From an uncultured Intestinimonas sp. (lineage in GTDB: Bacteria; Bacillota; Clostridia; Oscillospirales; Oscillospiraceae), in contig NZ_CALXEE010000001.1 in NCBI RefSeq assembly GCF_944387245.1, positions 1 to 64,000 on the forward strand: a stretch of DNA of 64,000 bases, given 5' to 3'. How positions within the stretch are numbered: the first letter of the stretch is position 1; each line of letters starts with the position of its first letter. Below, one piece after another: positions 16,425 through 24,801 of the stretch. The notes beneath the pieces are model-generated. The model was not told the DNA's origin and ran no database searches. It saw only the letters and a list, made by a program, of their open reading frames with translations. The translations under genes were made by a program, and so were the position numbers.

Positions 16425-18635
16425 TCAGGTCCGGACGGCGTCCACGGCCCGGAGCCGGACGGTGTCGCCCTGGTAGCCCTTGCGGAAGAGCAGGAAGATG
16501 AGGGCGGCCAGGCAGAGGACGGCGGCCACGGTGCCCGCACCAAAGCTAACCTGACCGGTGATGAGACCGCCAAACTGATAGACCATCAGGGAGATCACAT
16601 AGGCAAAGCCGCACATATAGCCGATGGCGCCCAGAGTCCACTTGGGGCTGTTCATCTCCCGTTTGATGGCGCCCATGGCGGCGAAGCAGGGGGCGCACAG
16701 TAGGTTGAAGATCATGAAGCTGTAGGCGGTGATGCCGGTGAAGTCGCGGGCGATGTTGCCCCAGATCTCGTCGCCGTTGTCGGAGAGCTCACCGGCGAAC
16801 TGGTAGAGGACGCCGAAGGTGCCCACCACGTTCTCCTTGGCCACAAGGCCGGTGAAGACGGCCACGGCGGGCTTCCAGGAGCCGAAGCCCAGAGGGGCGA
16901 AGAGGAAGGCGATGCCGGAGCCGATGGTGGCCAGCAGGGAGGTGTTGTTGTCCTCCACGGCCTGGAGAGTGCCGTCCACCATGCCATAGCCCTGGAGGAA
17001 CCACAGTACCACGGAGGAGAGGAGGATCACGGTGCCTGCCCGCTTGATGAAGGACCAGCCCCGCTCCCAGGTGCCCCGGAGGATGTTGACGGGCTTGGGG
17101 ATGTGGTAGGCGGGCAGTTCCATGACGAAGGGGGCGGGGTCGCCGGCAAAGATGCGGGTTTTCTTCAGGATGATGCCGGAGATGACCACGGCGGCTACGC
17201 CAATGAAGTAGGCAGAGGTGGCCACCCAGGCCGAGCCGCCGAAGAGGGCGCCGGCAAAGAGGCCGATGATGGGCATTTTGGCGCCGCAGGGGATGAAGCC
17301 GGTGGTCATGACGGTGAGCTTGCGGTCACGGTCCTGCTCGATGGTGCGGGAGGCCATGATGCCGGGGACGCCGCAGCCGGTGGCCACCAGCATGGGGATG
17401 AAGCTCTTGCCGGAAAGGCCGAAGCGGCGGAAGATCCGGTCCATGATAAAGGCGATGCGGGCCATGTAGCCGATGTCCTCCAGGATGCACAGCAGGAGGA
17501 AGAGGACCAGCATCTGGGGCACGAAGCCGAGGACCGCGCCCACGCCGGCCACGATGCCGTCCATGACGAGGCCGTAGAGCCACTGGGCGATGACGGGGGC
17601 GCCGTCGGCGCCCAGGAGGAAGCCGTTGAGGAAGTTGGGGACGATCTGGCCGAAGAGAACGTCGTTGGTCCACTCGGTGGCGGCGGTGCCGATGGAGATG
17701 GGGATGGTAACGGTATCCGTCTCAATGGCAAAGCTGCCCATGGAGAGGGCGTATACCAGGAACATGACTACGGCGAAGATGGGCAGGGCCAGCACCCGGT
17801 GGGTGACGATCCGGTCGATCTTGTCCGAGGTGGAGAGGCCGGCGCGGACCTTTTTCACACAGTGGTCCATGACCTTGGAAATATAGGTATATCGCTCGTT
17901 GGTGATGATGGACTCGCTGTCATCGTCCATGGCGTCCTCGCAGTCCTTGATGAGGCCCTCCAGGCGGGCGGAGACGTCGGCGGAGAGGGTGAAGCCGGCC
18001 ATGACCTTCTCATCCCGCTCGAAGAGCTTGATGGCATACCAGCGCAGAGAGTCGGAGGGGACCACGTCCTTCACCAGCTGGGAAATGGAGCTGAGGGCCT
18101 CCTCCACCGGCTGGGCAAAGGCATGCCGGGGGGCAAAGGACTCCTTGGTCAGGGCCAGGGCGGCGGCCTTTTCGGCGGCGGCTATACAGCCCTCGCCTCT
18201 GACGGCGGCGGTCTCCACCACCGGACAGCCCAGGGTGGCCGAGAGTTTGGCAGTGTCGATCTTATCGCCCCGTTTCTTGACCACGTCGATCATGTTGAGG
18301 GACACCACCACCGGGATGCCCAGCTCCAGCAGCTGGGTGGTGAGGTAGAGGTTGCGCTCGATGTTGGAGGCATCCACCAGGTTGAGGATGACGTCGGGAC
18401 GCTCACGGGTCAGGTAGTTCCGGGCCACCACCTCTTCCAAGGTGTAGGGGGACAGGGAGTAGATGCCGGGCAGGTCCATGATGGCCACATCCTTGCGGCC
18501 CTTGAGCCGGCCCTCCTTTTTCTCCACGGTGACGCCCGGCCAGTTGCCCACGAACTGGGCGGAGCCGGTGAGGGCGTTGAACATGGTGGTCTTGCCGCAG
18601 TTGGGATTGCCGGCAAGGGCGATGGTGATAGACAT
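16425..18635 (-). CDS. feoB: Ferrous iron transporter B
   Basis: 736 aa. N-terminal G domain with G1 GNPNCGKTTMFNALTG (8-23), G2 Thr in WPGVTVEK, G3 DLPGIYSL (54-61), G4 NMID; a guanine-dissociation-inhibitor-like helical region (about 165-260); then two Gate-type membrane halves with GCGVPGIMASRTIEQDRDRK. FeoB imports Fe2+ across the inner membrane. The gene follows two feoA genes, and a DtxR-type box sits in its 120-base upstream gap, so it may have its own iron-controlled start or attenuated readthrough. Confidence 0.96.
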   Translation of the reverse strand: MSITIALAGNPNCGKTTMFNALTGSAQFVGNWPGVTVEKKEGRLKGRKDVAIMDLPGIYSLSPYTLEEVVARNYLTRERPDVILNLVDASNIERNLYLTTQLLELGIPVVVSLNMIDVVKKRGDKIDTAKLSATLGCPVVETAAVRGEGCIAAAEKAAALALTKESFAPRHAFAQPVEEALSSISQLVKDVVPSDSLRWYAIKLFERDEKVMAGFTLSADVSARLEGLIKDCEDAMDDDSESIITNERYTYISKVMDHCVKKVRAGLSTSDKIDRIVTHRVLALPIFAVVMFLVYALSMGSFAIETDTVTIPISIGTAATEWTNDVLFGQIVPNFLNGFLLGADGAPVIAQWLYGLVMDGIVAGVGAVLGFVPQMLVLFLLLCILEDIGYMARIAFIMDRIFRRFGLSGKSFIPMLVATGCGVPGIMASRTIEQDRDRKLTVMTTGFIPCGAKMPIIGLFAGALFGGSAWVATSAYFIGVAAVVISGIILKKTRIFAGDPAPFVMELPAYHIPKPVNILRGTWERGWSFIKRAGTVILLSSVVLWFLQGYGMVDGTLQAVEDNNTSLLATIGSGIAFLFAPLGFGSWKPAVAVFTGLVAKENVVGTFGVLYQFAGELSDNGDEIWGNIARDFTGITAYSFMIFNLLCAPCFAAMGAIKREMNSPKWTLGAIGYMCGFAYVISLMVYQFGGLITGQVSFGAGTVAAVLCLAALIFLLFRKGYQGDTVRLRAVDAVRT

Positions 18636-18694
18636 GTTGATCGATTCCTCCTCTGCGGGGGCATCCCCGCTGACAAATTCAGTCTTTGAAGGCT

Positions 18695-18712
18695 GGTTAT
18701 CTCTTGCTAACT
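18695..18712. promoter_or_regulatory. DtxR-type iron box upstream of feoB
   Basis: GGTTAT-N6-CTAACT, one mismatch from the 18-bp operator GGTTAG-N6-CTAACT seen four more times in this cluster. Confidence 0.65.
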
Positions 18713-18755
18713 CAAATACAAAAGGGATGGGCGGTCTCCCGCCCGTTCTGTGTGC

Positions 18756-18974
18756 TCACTGCACCTCGATACACTCGGCGTCGCCCTTGCGGATGGACAG
18801 CTCGTATCCGCGGACGGTGATCTCCACGGGGTCGCCCAGGGGAGCGACCTTGCGGACATAGACGGTGGCGCCCTTGGTGATGCCCATGTCCATGATGCGC
18901 CGGCGCAGGGCACCCTCGCCGTTGAGCCGGGTCACCTGTACGGTCTGTCCCACTTTGACGTTTCTCAAAGTCAC
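18756..18974 (-). CDS. feoA: FeoA domain protein (second copy, next to feoB)
   Basis: 72 aa, one SH3-like beta-barrel domain: LRRRIMDMGITKGATVYVRKVAPLGDPVEI is the FeoA core. FeoA proteins bind FeoB and are needed for iron uptake. The C-terminus GYELSIRKGDAECIEV matches the variant normally found nearest to feoB. 24 bases downstream of the first feoA, so same operon. Confidence 0.92.
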   Translation of the reverse strand: MTLRNVKVGQTVQVTRLNGEGALRRRIMDMGITKGATVYVRKVAPLGDPVEITVRGYELSIRKGDAECIEVQ

Positions 18975-18998
18975 GATGGTTTCCTCCTCTCCTTGCTG

Positions 18999-19208
18999 TT
19001 ACACCAGGATGCGCCCCGCCATGCTCTTACTCAGGGCGATGCGGGTATCCTTGACATTGACGATCAGGTTTCCGCCCATTTCGGAGATTACGGTCACCTC
19101 GCCGCCCTCCACCAAGCCAAGGCTCTCCAGAAAACGGCGTGTGTCGTCTCGTCCATTGATCTTTTTTACCCGGTTGGCAGAACCGGAAGGGGCCATAGTC
19201 AGGGGCAT
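18999..19208 (-). CDS. feoA: FeoA domain protein (first copy)
   Basis: 69 aa from ATG 19208, chosen because AAGGAGAGG lies about 10 bases upstream; the in-frame GTG at 19220 overlaps the ribosome site. Sequence MPLTMAPSGSANRVKKI...TRRFLESLGLVEGGEVTVI is the small FeoA form common in clostridia. First gene of the feoA-feoA-feoB-Cys-rich operon, expressed from a promoter covered by an iron box. Confidence 0.9.
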   Translation of the reverse strand: MPLTMAPSGSANRVKKINGRDDTRRFLESLGLVEGGEVTVISEMGGNLIVNVKDTRIALSKSMAGRILV

Positions 19209-19262
19209 GATAACGATCACCTCTCCTTATGATACCGCTGTGTGCAGGGGCACGCAGCAAAC

Positions 19263-19280
19263 GGTTAGCTATTACTAACT
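19263..19280. promoter_or_regulatory. DtxR-type iron box A in the feo leader
   Basis: GGTTAG-CTATTA-CTAACT, a perfect 18-bp member of the family, just downstream of the feo -10 box. Confidence 0.75.
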
Positions 19281-19290
19281 ATCTGACGAC

Positions 19291-19312
19291 GGTTAGTTTA
19301 CCATTGCTAACC
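19291..19312. promoter_or_regulatory. DtxR-type iron box B over the feo promoter
   Basis: GGTTAG-N10-CTAACC; the 18-mer ending at 19312 fits the 18-bp spacing with three mismatches in the left arm. It covers the -10 box and most of the spacer of the feo promoter. Confidence 0.6.
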
Positions 19313-19323
19313 GATCCTGTCAA
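19295..19323 (-). promoter_or_regulatory. Promoter of the feo operon
   Basis: On the - strand: TTGACA, 17-base spacer, TAAACT. Overlapped by box B and followed by box A, as expected for iron-dependent repression. Confidence 0.65.
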
Positions 19324-19370
19324 TACCCCGCAGGAAAAATTCTCCGTGGGGGACCGGAGGACCGCACCCC

Positions 19371-19399
19371 TTGTGCCCGGAGCGGGAATGTGCTAAAAT
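19371..19399 (+). promoter_or_regulatory. Promoter of the DtxR-family gene
   Basis: TTGTGC, 17-base spacer, TAAAAT. No iron box overlaps it, so the regulator itself may be constitutive. Confidence 0.5.
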
Positions 19400-19460
19400 A
19401 TAACAATACCATCTGCCCGTGGCGTTGACGCGGGGACAGTCTGACCGGGAGGGAAACCCA

Positions 19461-19835
19461 TTGAAGATCCAAGAATCGGCGGAGGACTACCTGGAGGCCA
19501 TCCTGGCCATCCGGGAGGCGAAGGGGACGGCACGCTCCATCGATGTGGCCCACCGCCTGAACTATTCCAAGCCCAGTGTGAGCCGGGCCATGAGTCTGCT
19601 ACGGGAAAACGGCTATGTGACTATGGACAAGGATGGCCTGCTGGACCTTACCGATGCGGGGATGGCCATCGCCTCCCGGATCTACGAGCGGCACCGATTC
19701 CTCACCGAATGGCTCACCGCCCTGGGGGTGAGCCCGGAGGTGGCGGCGGAGGACGCCTGCCGCATCGAGCACGACATCAGCGAGGAGACGTTTTCCCGCC
19801 TGAAGGCCCATATTGCCCCCAAGGAATCACAGTAA
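19461..19835 (+). CDS. DtxR/MntR-family metal-dependent regulator
   Basis: 124 aa. Winged helix at about 1-65 (ESAEDYLEAILAI, RSIDVAHRLNYSKPSVSRAMSLL) and a dimerisation/metal-binding region (IYERHRFLTEWL, EDACRIEHDISEETF with Glu/Cys/His ligands). No third SH3 domain, as in MntR and IdeR-like proteins of clostridia. TTG start with GGGAGG 8 bases upstream. Divergent from feo and upstream of an iron-box-controlled operon; the best candidate for the protein binding the GGTTAG-N6-CTAACY boxes. Confidence 0.9.
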   Translation: MKIQESAEDYLEAILAIREAKGTARSIDVAHRLNYSKPSVSRAMSLLRENGYVTMDKDGLLDLTDAGMAIASRIYERHRFLTEWLTALGVSPEVAAEDACRIEHDISEETFSRLKAHIAPKESQ

Positions 19836-19839
19836 TGTC

Positions 19840-19873
19840 CTGCCCGCCGGAATCCGGCGGGCAGAATTTTTTT
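19840..19873 (+). terminator. Terminator of the DtxR-family gene
   Basis: 12-bp GC stem (19840-19851, 19853-19864) followed by seven T. Confidence 0.85.
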
Positions 19874-19883
19874 GCCTGACCCC

Positions 19884-19913
19884 TTGACAGGGACGAGTGG
19901 GGTGTGGTATCCT
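19884..19913 (+). promoter_or_regulatory. Promoter of the DUF3793-flavodoxin operon
   Basis: TTGACA, 18-base spacer, TATCCT, followed after 6 bases by an iron box. Confidence 0.65.
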
Positions 19914-19919
19914 CCAGGT

Positions 19920-19937
19920 GGTTAGCAAAAGCTAACT
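19920..19937. promoter_or_regulatory. DtxR-type iron box (best palindrome)
   Basis: GGTTAGC-AAAA-GCTAACT: seven-base arms with one outer mismatch, at the expected transcription start of the DUF3793 operon. Confidence 0.8.
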
Positions 19938-19983
19938 AGAGAGAAACGGAGGGGATGTGAGCCCCCCTTTCTTTTTCAAATAT

Positions 19984-20001
19984 GGTTAGCAAGAACTAAC
20001 T
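19984..20001. promoter_or_regulatory. DtxR-type iron box before DUF3793 gene
   Basis: GGTTAG-CAAGAA-CTAACT, 64 bases after the previous box and 7 bases before the AAAAGGAG ribosome site, so it could act as a roadblock. Confidence 0.75.
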
Positions 20002-20024
20002 AAAAGAAAAGGAGAAGACCGACC

Positions 20025-20588
20025 ATGAAACGGACCCTGGATCAGATTTTGGCCTATCACTGCGCGCCTGCGCTGGCGGGCCTGAAGCCCTCCAACCTCG
20101 TCTCCCTCTCCCGGGAGGAGTTTCCCGACCTGGAGGAGCGGCTGGAGGAGTACCGGCGGCTTTTTGCCCCCAGAGGGGTGGCCTTCCGCACCATGTGCGG
20201 CTGCGGCCGAAACCTGCTGGTGCTGGTCTACCGTCCGGCGGAGCTGGAGCGAGCCCTGCGGGCGCCGCTGTCGGCGGCCCTGCTGAAAAAGGACGGCTAC
20301 GACGCCGGGGAGGATCTGGGGGCCATGCTGGACCGGCTGGGCCGGAGGCTCCGGGCAGAGGGGGACTTTCCCCATGAGATCGGTCTTTTCCTGGGCTATC
20401 CGCCGGAGGATGTGGCGGGCTTCCAGCGCCACCGTGGCCGTAACTGCAAGCTGTGCGGACACTGGAAGGTCTATTCCGACGTGGAGCGGGCCAAGGCCCT
20501 GTTCCGGCGGTACGACCGGTGCCGGGAGTACCTTTGCGCCCGGCTGGCCATGGGCATGACCCTGGGCCAGGTGTTCCGGGCGGCGTGA
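20025..20588 (+). CDS. DUF3793 family protein
   Basis: 187 aa, soluble. Features of DUF3793: an N-terminal LDQILAYHCAPALAGLKPSNL, CGCGRNLLVLVYR, then FLGYPPEDVAGF and a cysteine-containing CKLCGHWKVYSD near residue 140. The family is common beside flavodoxin and iron genes in clostridia and is of unknown biochemical role. The conserved Cys and position after two iron boxes suggest a job in iron limitation. ATG with AAAAGGAG upstream; first gene of an operon with flavodoxin. Confidence 0.85.
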   Translation: MKRTLDQILAYHCAPALAGLKPSNLVSLSREEFPDLEERLEEYRRLFAPRGVAFRTMCGCGRNLLVLVYRPAELERALRAPLSAALLKKDGYDAGEDLGAMLDRLGRRLRAEGDFPHEIGLFLGYPPEDVAGFQRHRGRNCKLCGHWKVYSDVERAKALFRRYDRCREYLCARLAMGMTLGQVFRAA

Positions 20589-20640
20589 ATCTCTTCAAAG
20601 TACGACAACCTTTTTCAAACAACACAGGAGGGAAATTACC

Positions 20641-21072
20641 ATGAGCAAGATGACTGTGATCTACTGGTCCCAGACCGGCAATACCGAGGCCATGGCCAAG
20701 GCCATCGCCCAGGGGGCGGAGGCCGCCGGCGCCGAGGTGAAGCTGCTGACGGTGTCTGAAGCCTCCGAGGCCGACGTCACCGGCAGCGACCTGGTGGCCT
20801 TTGGCTGCCCTGCCATGGGGGCCGAGGTGCTGGAGGAGGACGAGTTCGAACCCTTCTTCACCTCCGTCGAGGATAAGCTCTCCGGCAAGAAGGTGGCCCT
20901 TTTCGGCTCCTACGGCTGGGGTGACGGTCAGTGGATGCGGGACTGGTGGGACCGCGCGGAGCGGGACGGCGCCGTTCTCTACGGCGGCGAAGGTCTGATG
21001 ATCAATGAGACGCCGGATGACGAGGGCCTGGGGCGCTGCCGGGCCTTCGGCGGCGGCTTCGCCGGCGCGTAA
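20641..21072 (+). CDS. Flavodoxin
   Basis: 143 aa. FMN phosphate loop SQTGNTEAMA (10-19) and the second FMN loop GSYGWGDGQWM. Flavodoxin carries electrons in place of ferredoxin when iron is short, which fits its place downstream of two DtxR-type boxes. GGAGG ribosome site 9 bases upstream, 52 bases after the DUF3793 gene. Confidence 0.93.
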   Translation: MSKMTVIYWSQTGNTEAMAKAIAQGAEAAGAEVKLLTVSEASEADVTGSDLVAFGCPAMGAEVLEEDEFEPFFTSVEDKLSGKKVALFGSYGWGDGQWMRDWWDRAERDGAVLYGGEGLMINETPDDEGLGRCRAFGGGFAGA

Positions 21073-21090
21073 GGAAAGGAGGCGGCAGGA

Positions 21091-21489
21091 ATGGGTATGT
21101 CTGCGGCGGCCACACGGTATCTGCTCACCATCTATCAGCTCAGCGGCGAGGGGGCGCCCGTGCGCTCGGTGGACATCTCCCGGGCCCTGGGGGTCTCTCC
21201 CGCCAGTGTGGTCCACATGATGGGGGTGCTGAGTCAGGAGGGACTGGTCAGCAAACGGCACTACGGCCGGGTGCAGCTCACCGGGGAGGGCATCTGGGCG
21301 GCCAATCAGCTCTATACCAAGTGCATGCTCCTGGAGTCCTTTTTGGCCGAGGAGCTGGAGGTAGACGAGCGGGTGGCCCGCCGGGACGCCATCGCCTGCC
21401 TGTGCAGCCTTTCGGAGGAGAGCATCGAGCGGATCGTCCGGCGGGTTCTGCCGGACAACACCGTCATCCTGCGGGCCGTGGGAGAATAA
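21091..21489 (+). CDS. Second DtxR-like winged-helix protein
   Basis: 132 aa. Winged helix (TRYLLTIYQLSGEGAPVRS..DISRALGVSPASVVHMMGVL) of the MntR/DtxR type, then a short C-terminal region whose metal-ligand positions differ from the first copy: no ExxRCxxEH motif is seen (ESFLAEELEVDERVARRDAIACL). It may have lost metal sensing or use another signal. Lies 18 bases after flavodoxin in the iron-responsive operon, AAAGGAGG upstream. Confidence 0.82.
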   Translation: MGMSAAATRYLLTIYQLSGEGAPVRSVDISRALGVSPASVVHMMGVLSQEGLVSKRHYGRVQLTGEGIWAANQLYTKCMLLESFLAEELEVDERVARRDAIACLCSLSEESIERIVRRVLPDNTVILRAVGE

Positions 21490-21508
21490 CGGCCCATTTT
21501 ACAAAAGC

Positions 21509-21549
21509 AGCGCGCCGGTGAACAGAGGTTTTCTGTTCGCCGGCGCGCT
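21509..21549 (+). terminator. Hairpin between the second DtxR-like gene and ZIP
   Basis: Arms 21509-21526 and 21532-21549 pair along 18 bases with one bulge; the following T-run is short (TTGTTG), so termination may be partial and the ZIP gene may be read through. Confidence 0.6.
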
Positions 21550-21580
21550 TGTTGATTTCAGAAAAAGGAGAATAGATATT

Positions 21581-22372
21581 ATGTCACCGATCTTATGGGC
21601 GGCGGGGGGCACAGGCTTCACCTTCCTGATGACCGCCCTGGGCGCCGCTCTGGTATTTTTCTTCCACAAAAGCGCCACGCCGGCGCTCCAGCGGATCTTT
21701 CTGGGCTTTGCCGCCGGCGTCATGACGGCGGCAGCCGTGTGGTCCCTGCTCATCCCCGCCATCCGGGAGGCTGAGGCGATGGGAGGGCCGGGCTGGGTAC
21801 CGGCGGCGGGGGGCTTTCTCATGGGTGTGGGCTTTCTGCTGGGGCTGGACGAACTCCTGCCCCACCTCCACCCCGGCAGCCGGGACCCGGAGGGCATGCC
21901 CACCGGCCTGAGACGCACCACCCTCATGGTGCTGGCGGTCACCCTTCACAACATCCCGGAGGGGATGGCGGTGGGCCTCAACTTTGCCCTGGCGGCCCAG
22001 CACGGCGGGGACGAGGGCCTCTATGCCGCGGCCATGGCGCTGGCCCTGGGCATCGGTATCCAGAACTTCCCCGAGGGGGCGGCGGTGGCCCTACCCCTGC
22101 GGCAGGAGGGGATGAGCCGTTGGAAGGCCTTCCTGTACGGGAGCGCCTCTGGAGTAGTGGAGCCCATCTTCGGTGTCCTCACGGTGCTGGCTGCGGGGAG
22201 CATCGGCCCCCTCATGCCCTGGCTGCTCTCCTTTGCCGCCGGCGCCATGCTGTATGTAGTGGTGGAGGAGCTCATCCCGGAGGCCCATCTGGGGGAGCAC
22301 TCCAATACGGGGACCCTGGCGGTGATGTCCGGTTTCCTCCTCATGATGGTCCTGGACGTGGCCCTGGGGTGA
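21581..22372 (+). CDS. ZIP family divalent metal transporter
   Basis: 263 aa, eight predicted membrane segments. TM4 has HNIPEGMAVGL (metal-binding His and Glu) and TM5 has NFPEGAAVALPL, the ZIP signature. ZupT-like proteins import Zn2+, Fe2+ or other divalent metals; context with the iron island suggests iron or a broad metal range. AAAAAGGAG upstream of ATG 21581. It has no obvious promoter of its own other than readthrough across the preceding hairpin. Confidence 0.9.
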   Translation: MSPILWAAGGTGFTFLMTALGAALVFFFHKSATPALQRIFLGFAAGVMTAAAVWSLLIPAIREAEAMGGPGWVPAAGGFLMGVGFLLGLDELLPHLHPGSRDPEGMPTGLRRTTLMVLAVTLHNIPEGMAVGLNFALAAQHGGDEGLYAAAMALALGIGIQNFPEGAAVALPLRQEGMSRWKAFLYGSASGVVEPIFGVLTVLAAGSIGPLMPWLLSFAAGAMLYVVVEELIPEAHLGEHSNTGTLAVMSGFLLMMVLDVALG

Positions 22373-22378
22373 GGGCGA

Positions 22379-24370
22379 TCAGTCCCGGTGGTCCTCCAAA
22401 ACCTCGCCCATCCTGTAGGCCCGGAGCAGGGCCTTCAGGTCGTCCACCTGCTGCTGGAGCTCGCTGCCGATGTCAGTGCCGGAGATCTTGACCCGGGTCT
22501 CCATGCGCTCAAAGACCTCGGAGGTGGAGGCAATGTCCCGATTTTCCCGAATGGCCTCCTGCTTGCCGGAGAAGGGCTTGTGGGAGACGATGCGGTAGCA
22601 GTTGGAGTTGTAGATGAGGGTGTAGCCGGCGATGCCGGTGGTGGGCTGGTAGGCCCGGCAGAAGCCGCCGTCGATGACGATGAGCTTGCCGCCGCCCTTG
22701 AAGGGGCTCTCGCCCTTTTTGGACTTCACCGGCACGTGGCCGTTGATGATGTGGCAGTGGGGGCCGCTGAGTCCGAACTCGGCCAGGAGCATGTCGCACA
22801 CGGCGGGGTCATTGTAATAGGTATAGTAGGCGTTCTTGGGCTCGGCCCAGGAGGACTCGTCCTTGATGAGGCGGCGCTCGAAAGTGGTCATCTGGTGCCG
22901 GCCGAAGAGGGGGGAGTTGCGGCCGCACCAGAGGAACCAGAGGAAATCCTGACCGGCAGTGCGCTCCGGGGTGCCGGGCTTGGCGTAGTAGCCCTGGCGG
23001 GCCACGGCCTCGGCGTGATCCAGGAAGGCCCGGCCACCCAGGTTCTTGCAGCCCACCATGCTGAACTTGAGGATCTGGCCGTCCTCGGTGAGGGGGACGC
23101 AGCCGTGGAGGAGGAGGTTGCCGTTGAAGACCTTGTAGAGCCCGCCCTTGGAGTAGAGGAAGCGGACATGCTTCTGGAGCTTTTCGCTGCGCTGGAAGGA
23201 GTCGGTGAGCTGGTCGATGAGGTCACTCTCCTCGGGGGAGAGGTCGTAGGGGTGCTCACGGTCCACGGTGGGGAAGTCGGTGTCGGCCAGGTCGTACTTG
23301 ACGCCGTTGATGGTGATGCACTTGTGCCCGTAGTCGATCTTGTCCAGCAGCAGCCGGTCCTCCATGCCGAAGCCGGGGTTGCGCATGATCTTCTGCCCCT
23401 CCAGCTTGAAGAGGATGATGGTGATGGCCTTGTGCATCCGGGCGGCCAAGGCCTTGTCCTTTTCGGTGTAGTGGTCGGCGTCGTCCCCGGCGAATTTGGC
23501 CTCGAAGCAGGAGCAGTCGCAGTCCCGGTAGACCTCGTTGGCGAAGAGGGCCAGCGGGCGCAGGGAGATGCCGTAGCCGGTCTCGATGACCTCCAGGTTG
23601 TTGTAGTGGATGGAGTTGGAGAGCACGGTGGCCACCAGGGTGCGGCTGCCGGTGGCGGCGCCCATCCACAGCACGTCATGGTTGCCCCACTGAATATCCA
23701 CATTGTGGTGGGCCATGAGGGCGTCCATGATGATGTCTGCCCGGGGCCCTCGGTCGAACATGTCGCCCACCATGTGGAGCCGGTCCACCACCATGCGTTT
23801 GATGAGGTTGCACACGGCGATGATGAAGCCCTCAGCCCGGTCGATGTCGATGATGGTGGAGATGATGTTCTCATAATAGTCCCGCTTGTTGTGGAACTCA
23901 TAATTGGTGTTGAGCAGCTCGTCGATGATGTAGGCGTACTCCTTGGGCAGGGCCTTCCGGACCTTGGAGCGGGTGTACTTGGAGGTGACCAGGCGGCAGA
24001 TGTCGATGAGCCGGTGGAGGGTGATGCGGTACCACTCCTCCAGCTCTTCCTGGCTTTCGGTCTGGGCGGCGATTACGCTGAGCTTCTCCTCGGGGTAGTA
24101 GATGAGGGTGGCCAGCTGGTCCCGCTCCGCCTTGGACACGCTGGTTGCGAAGAGGGCGTCCACCTTCTCCCGGACCACACCCGAGGCCGAGTTGAGGATG
24201 TGGAGGAAAGCCTCGTATTCGCCGTGCACGTCGGAGATGAAGTGTTCGGTCCCCTTGGGTAGGTTCAGGATGGTTTGGAGATTGATGATCTCACTGCTGG
24301 CCGCCTGGACGGTGGGGTACTGGCGGGAGAGCATCTGCAAATAGCGCAGGTTTGGGGTCATTTTTTTCAT
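22379..24370 (-). CDS. fbp: Class III fructose-1,6-bisphosphatase
   Basis: 663 aa, the length of the Firmicutes-specific class III enzyme (calcineurin-like metallophosphatase) that hydrolyses fructose-1,6-bisphosphate to fructose-6-phosphate in gluconeogenesis. Metal motifs: SDVHGEYEAF, GDMFDRGPRAD, WGNHDVLWMGA and the C-terminal INGHVPVK and IDGGFCRAYQ. ATG 24370 is preferred to GTG 24379 because AAGGAG is 8 bases upstream. Ends 4 bases from the convergent ZIP gene's stop. Confidence 0.95.
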   Translation of the reverse strand: MKKMTPNLRYLQMLSRQYPTVQAASSEIINLQTILNLPKGTEHFISDVHGEYEAFLHILNSASGVVREKVDALFATSVSKAERDQLATLIYYPEEKLSVIAAQTESQEELEEWYRITLHRLIDICRLVTSKYTRSKVRKALPKEYAYIIDELLNTNYEFHNKRDYYENIISTIIDIDRAEGFIIAVCNLIKRMVVDRLHMVGDMFDRGPRADIIMDALMAHHNVDIQWGNHDVLWMGAATGSRTLVATVLSNSIHYNNLEVIETGYGISLRPLALFANEVYRDCDCSCFEAKFAGDDADHYTEKDKALAARMHKAITIILFKLEGQKIMRNPGFGMEDRLLLDKIDYGHKCITINGVKYDLADTDFPTVDREHPYDLSPEESDLIDQLTDSFQRSEKLQKHVRFLYSKGGLYKVFNGNLLLHGCVPLTEDGQILKFSMVGCKNLGGRAFLDHAEAVARQGYYAKPGTPERTAGQDFLWFLWCGRNSPLFGRHQMTTFERRLIKDESSWAEPKNAYYTYYNDPAVCDMLLAEFGLSGPHCHIINGHVPVKSKKGESPFKGGGKLIVIDGGFCRAYQPTTGIAGYTLIYNSNCYRIVSHKPFSGKQEAIRENRDIASTSEVFERMETRVKISGTDIGSELQQQVDDLKALLRAYRMGEVLEDHRD

Positions 24371-24801
24371 CCGGCTCACTCCTTCTGTGTGGTTGTGTCA
24401 TCACCCCTGATTGTACCACCGCAGCAGCAGAAAAGGTACTACTTTTTAAACTAAAATTATAATGAAAAACAAGTGAAAACTGGGAAAATAGAAACGAAAG
24501 AAGGAACTTTCCTATGAAAAAATGTAACGGCGCGATGGGACCCTAAGGCCCTTTTGAACGACCAGATATTTCCTTTCGATAGAAAAAACATGTACGGCTA
24601 CGGACGTTTTTCATGGTAAACATGCAAAAATGTATAAAGCAGCAGGCGGTGTGGTGGTTTTTCCTGTCAAAATATCGCTTGACTTCCCTTGTGGCCCATG
24701 GTATAATCCCAAATTGCGCAGGTGTATTCTGCGCTCGGTGGAAAAGTGGGTGGAAAACCCCGCTTTCCATTGGGACATCTGAACTCAAGGGGGATGACGG
24801 T
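24371..24801. other. 431-base gap between fbp and the str operon
   Basis: No convincing coding region. The left part has a possible - strand -10 (TACAAT, 24410-24415) for fbp with a poor -35 and an AT-rich stretch (24441-24500). The right part holds the consensus str promoter (24679-24707). Two small hairpins are possible but no known riboswitch or T-box was recognised. Confidence 0.6.
24679..24707 (+). promoter_or_regulatory. Str operon promoter
   Basis: TTGACT, 17-base spacer, TATAAT: close to consensus, about 95 bases upstream of the first gene. Confidence 0.75.

Noticed and set aside
16207..16476. Ala-rich open frame on the + strand
   Set aside because: It lies opposite the Cys-rich FeoB-associated gene, which has proper motifs, start and ribosome site.
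24613..24801. N-terminal extension of the L7Ae-like gene
   Set aside because: It runs through the consensus promoter; TTG 24802 with AAGGGGG gives the normal 80-aa length.
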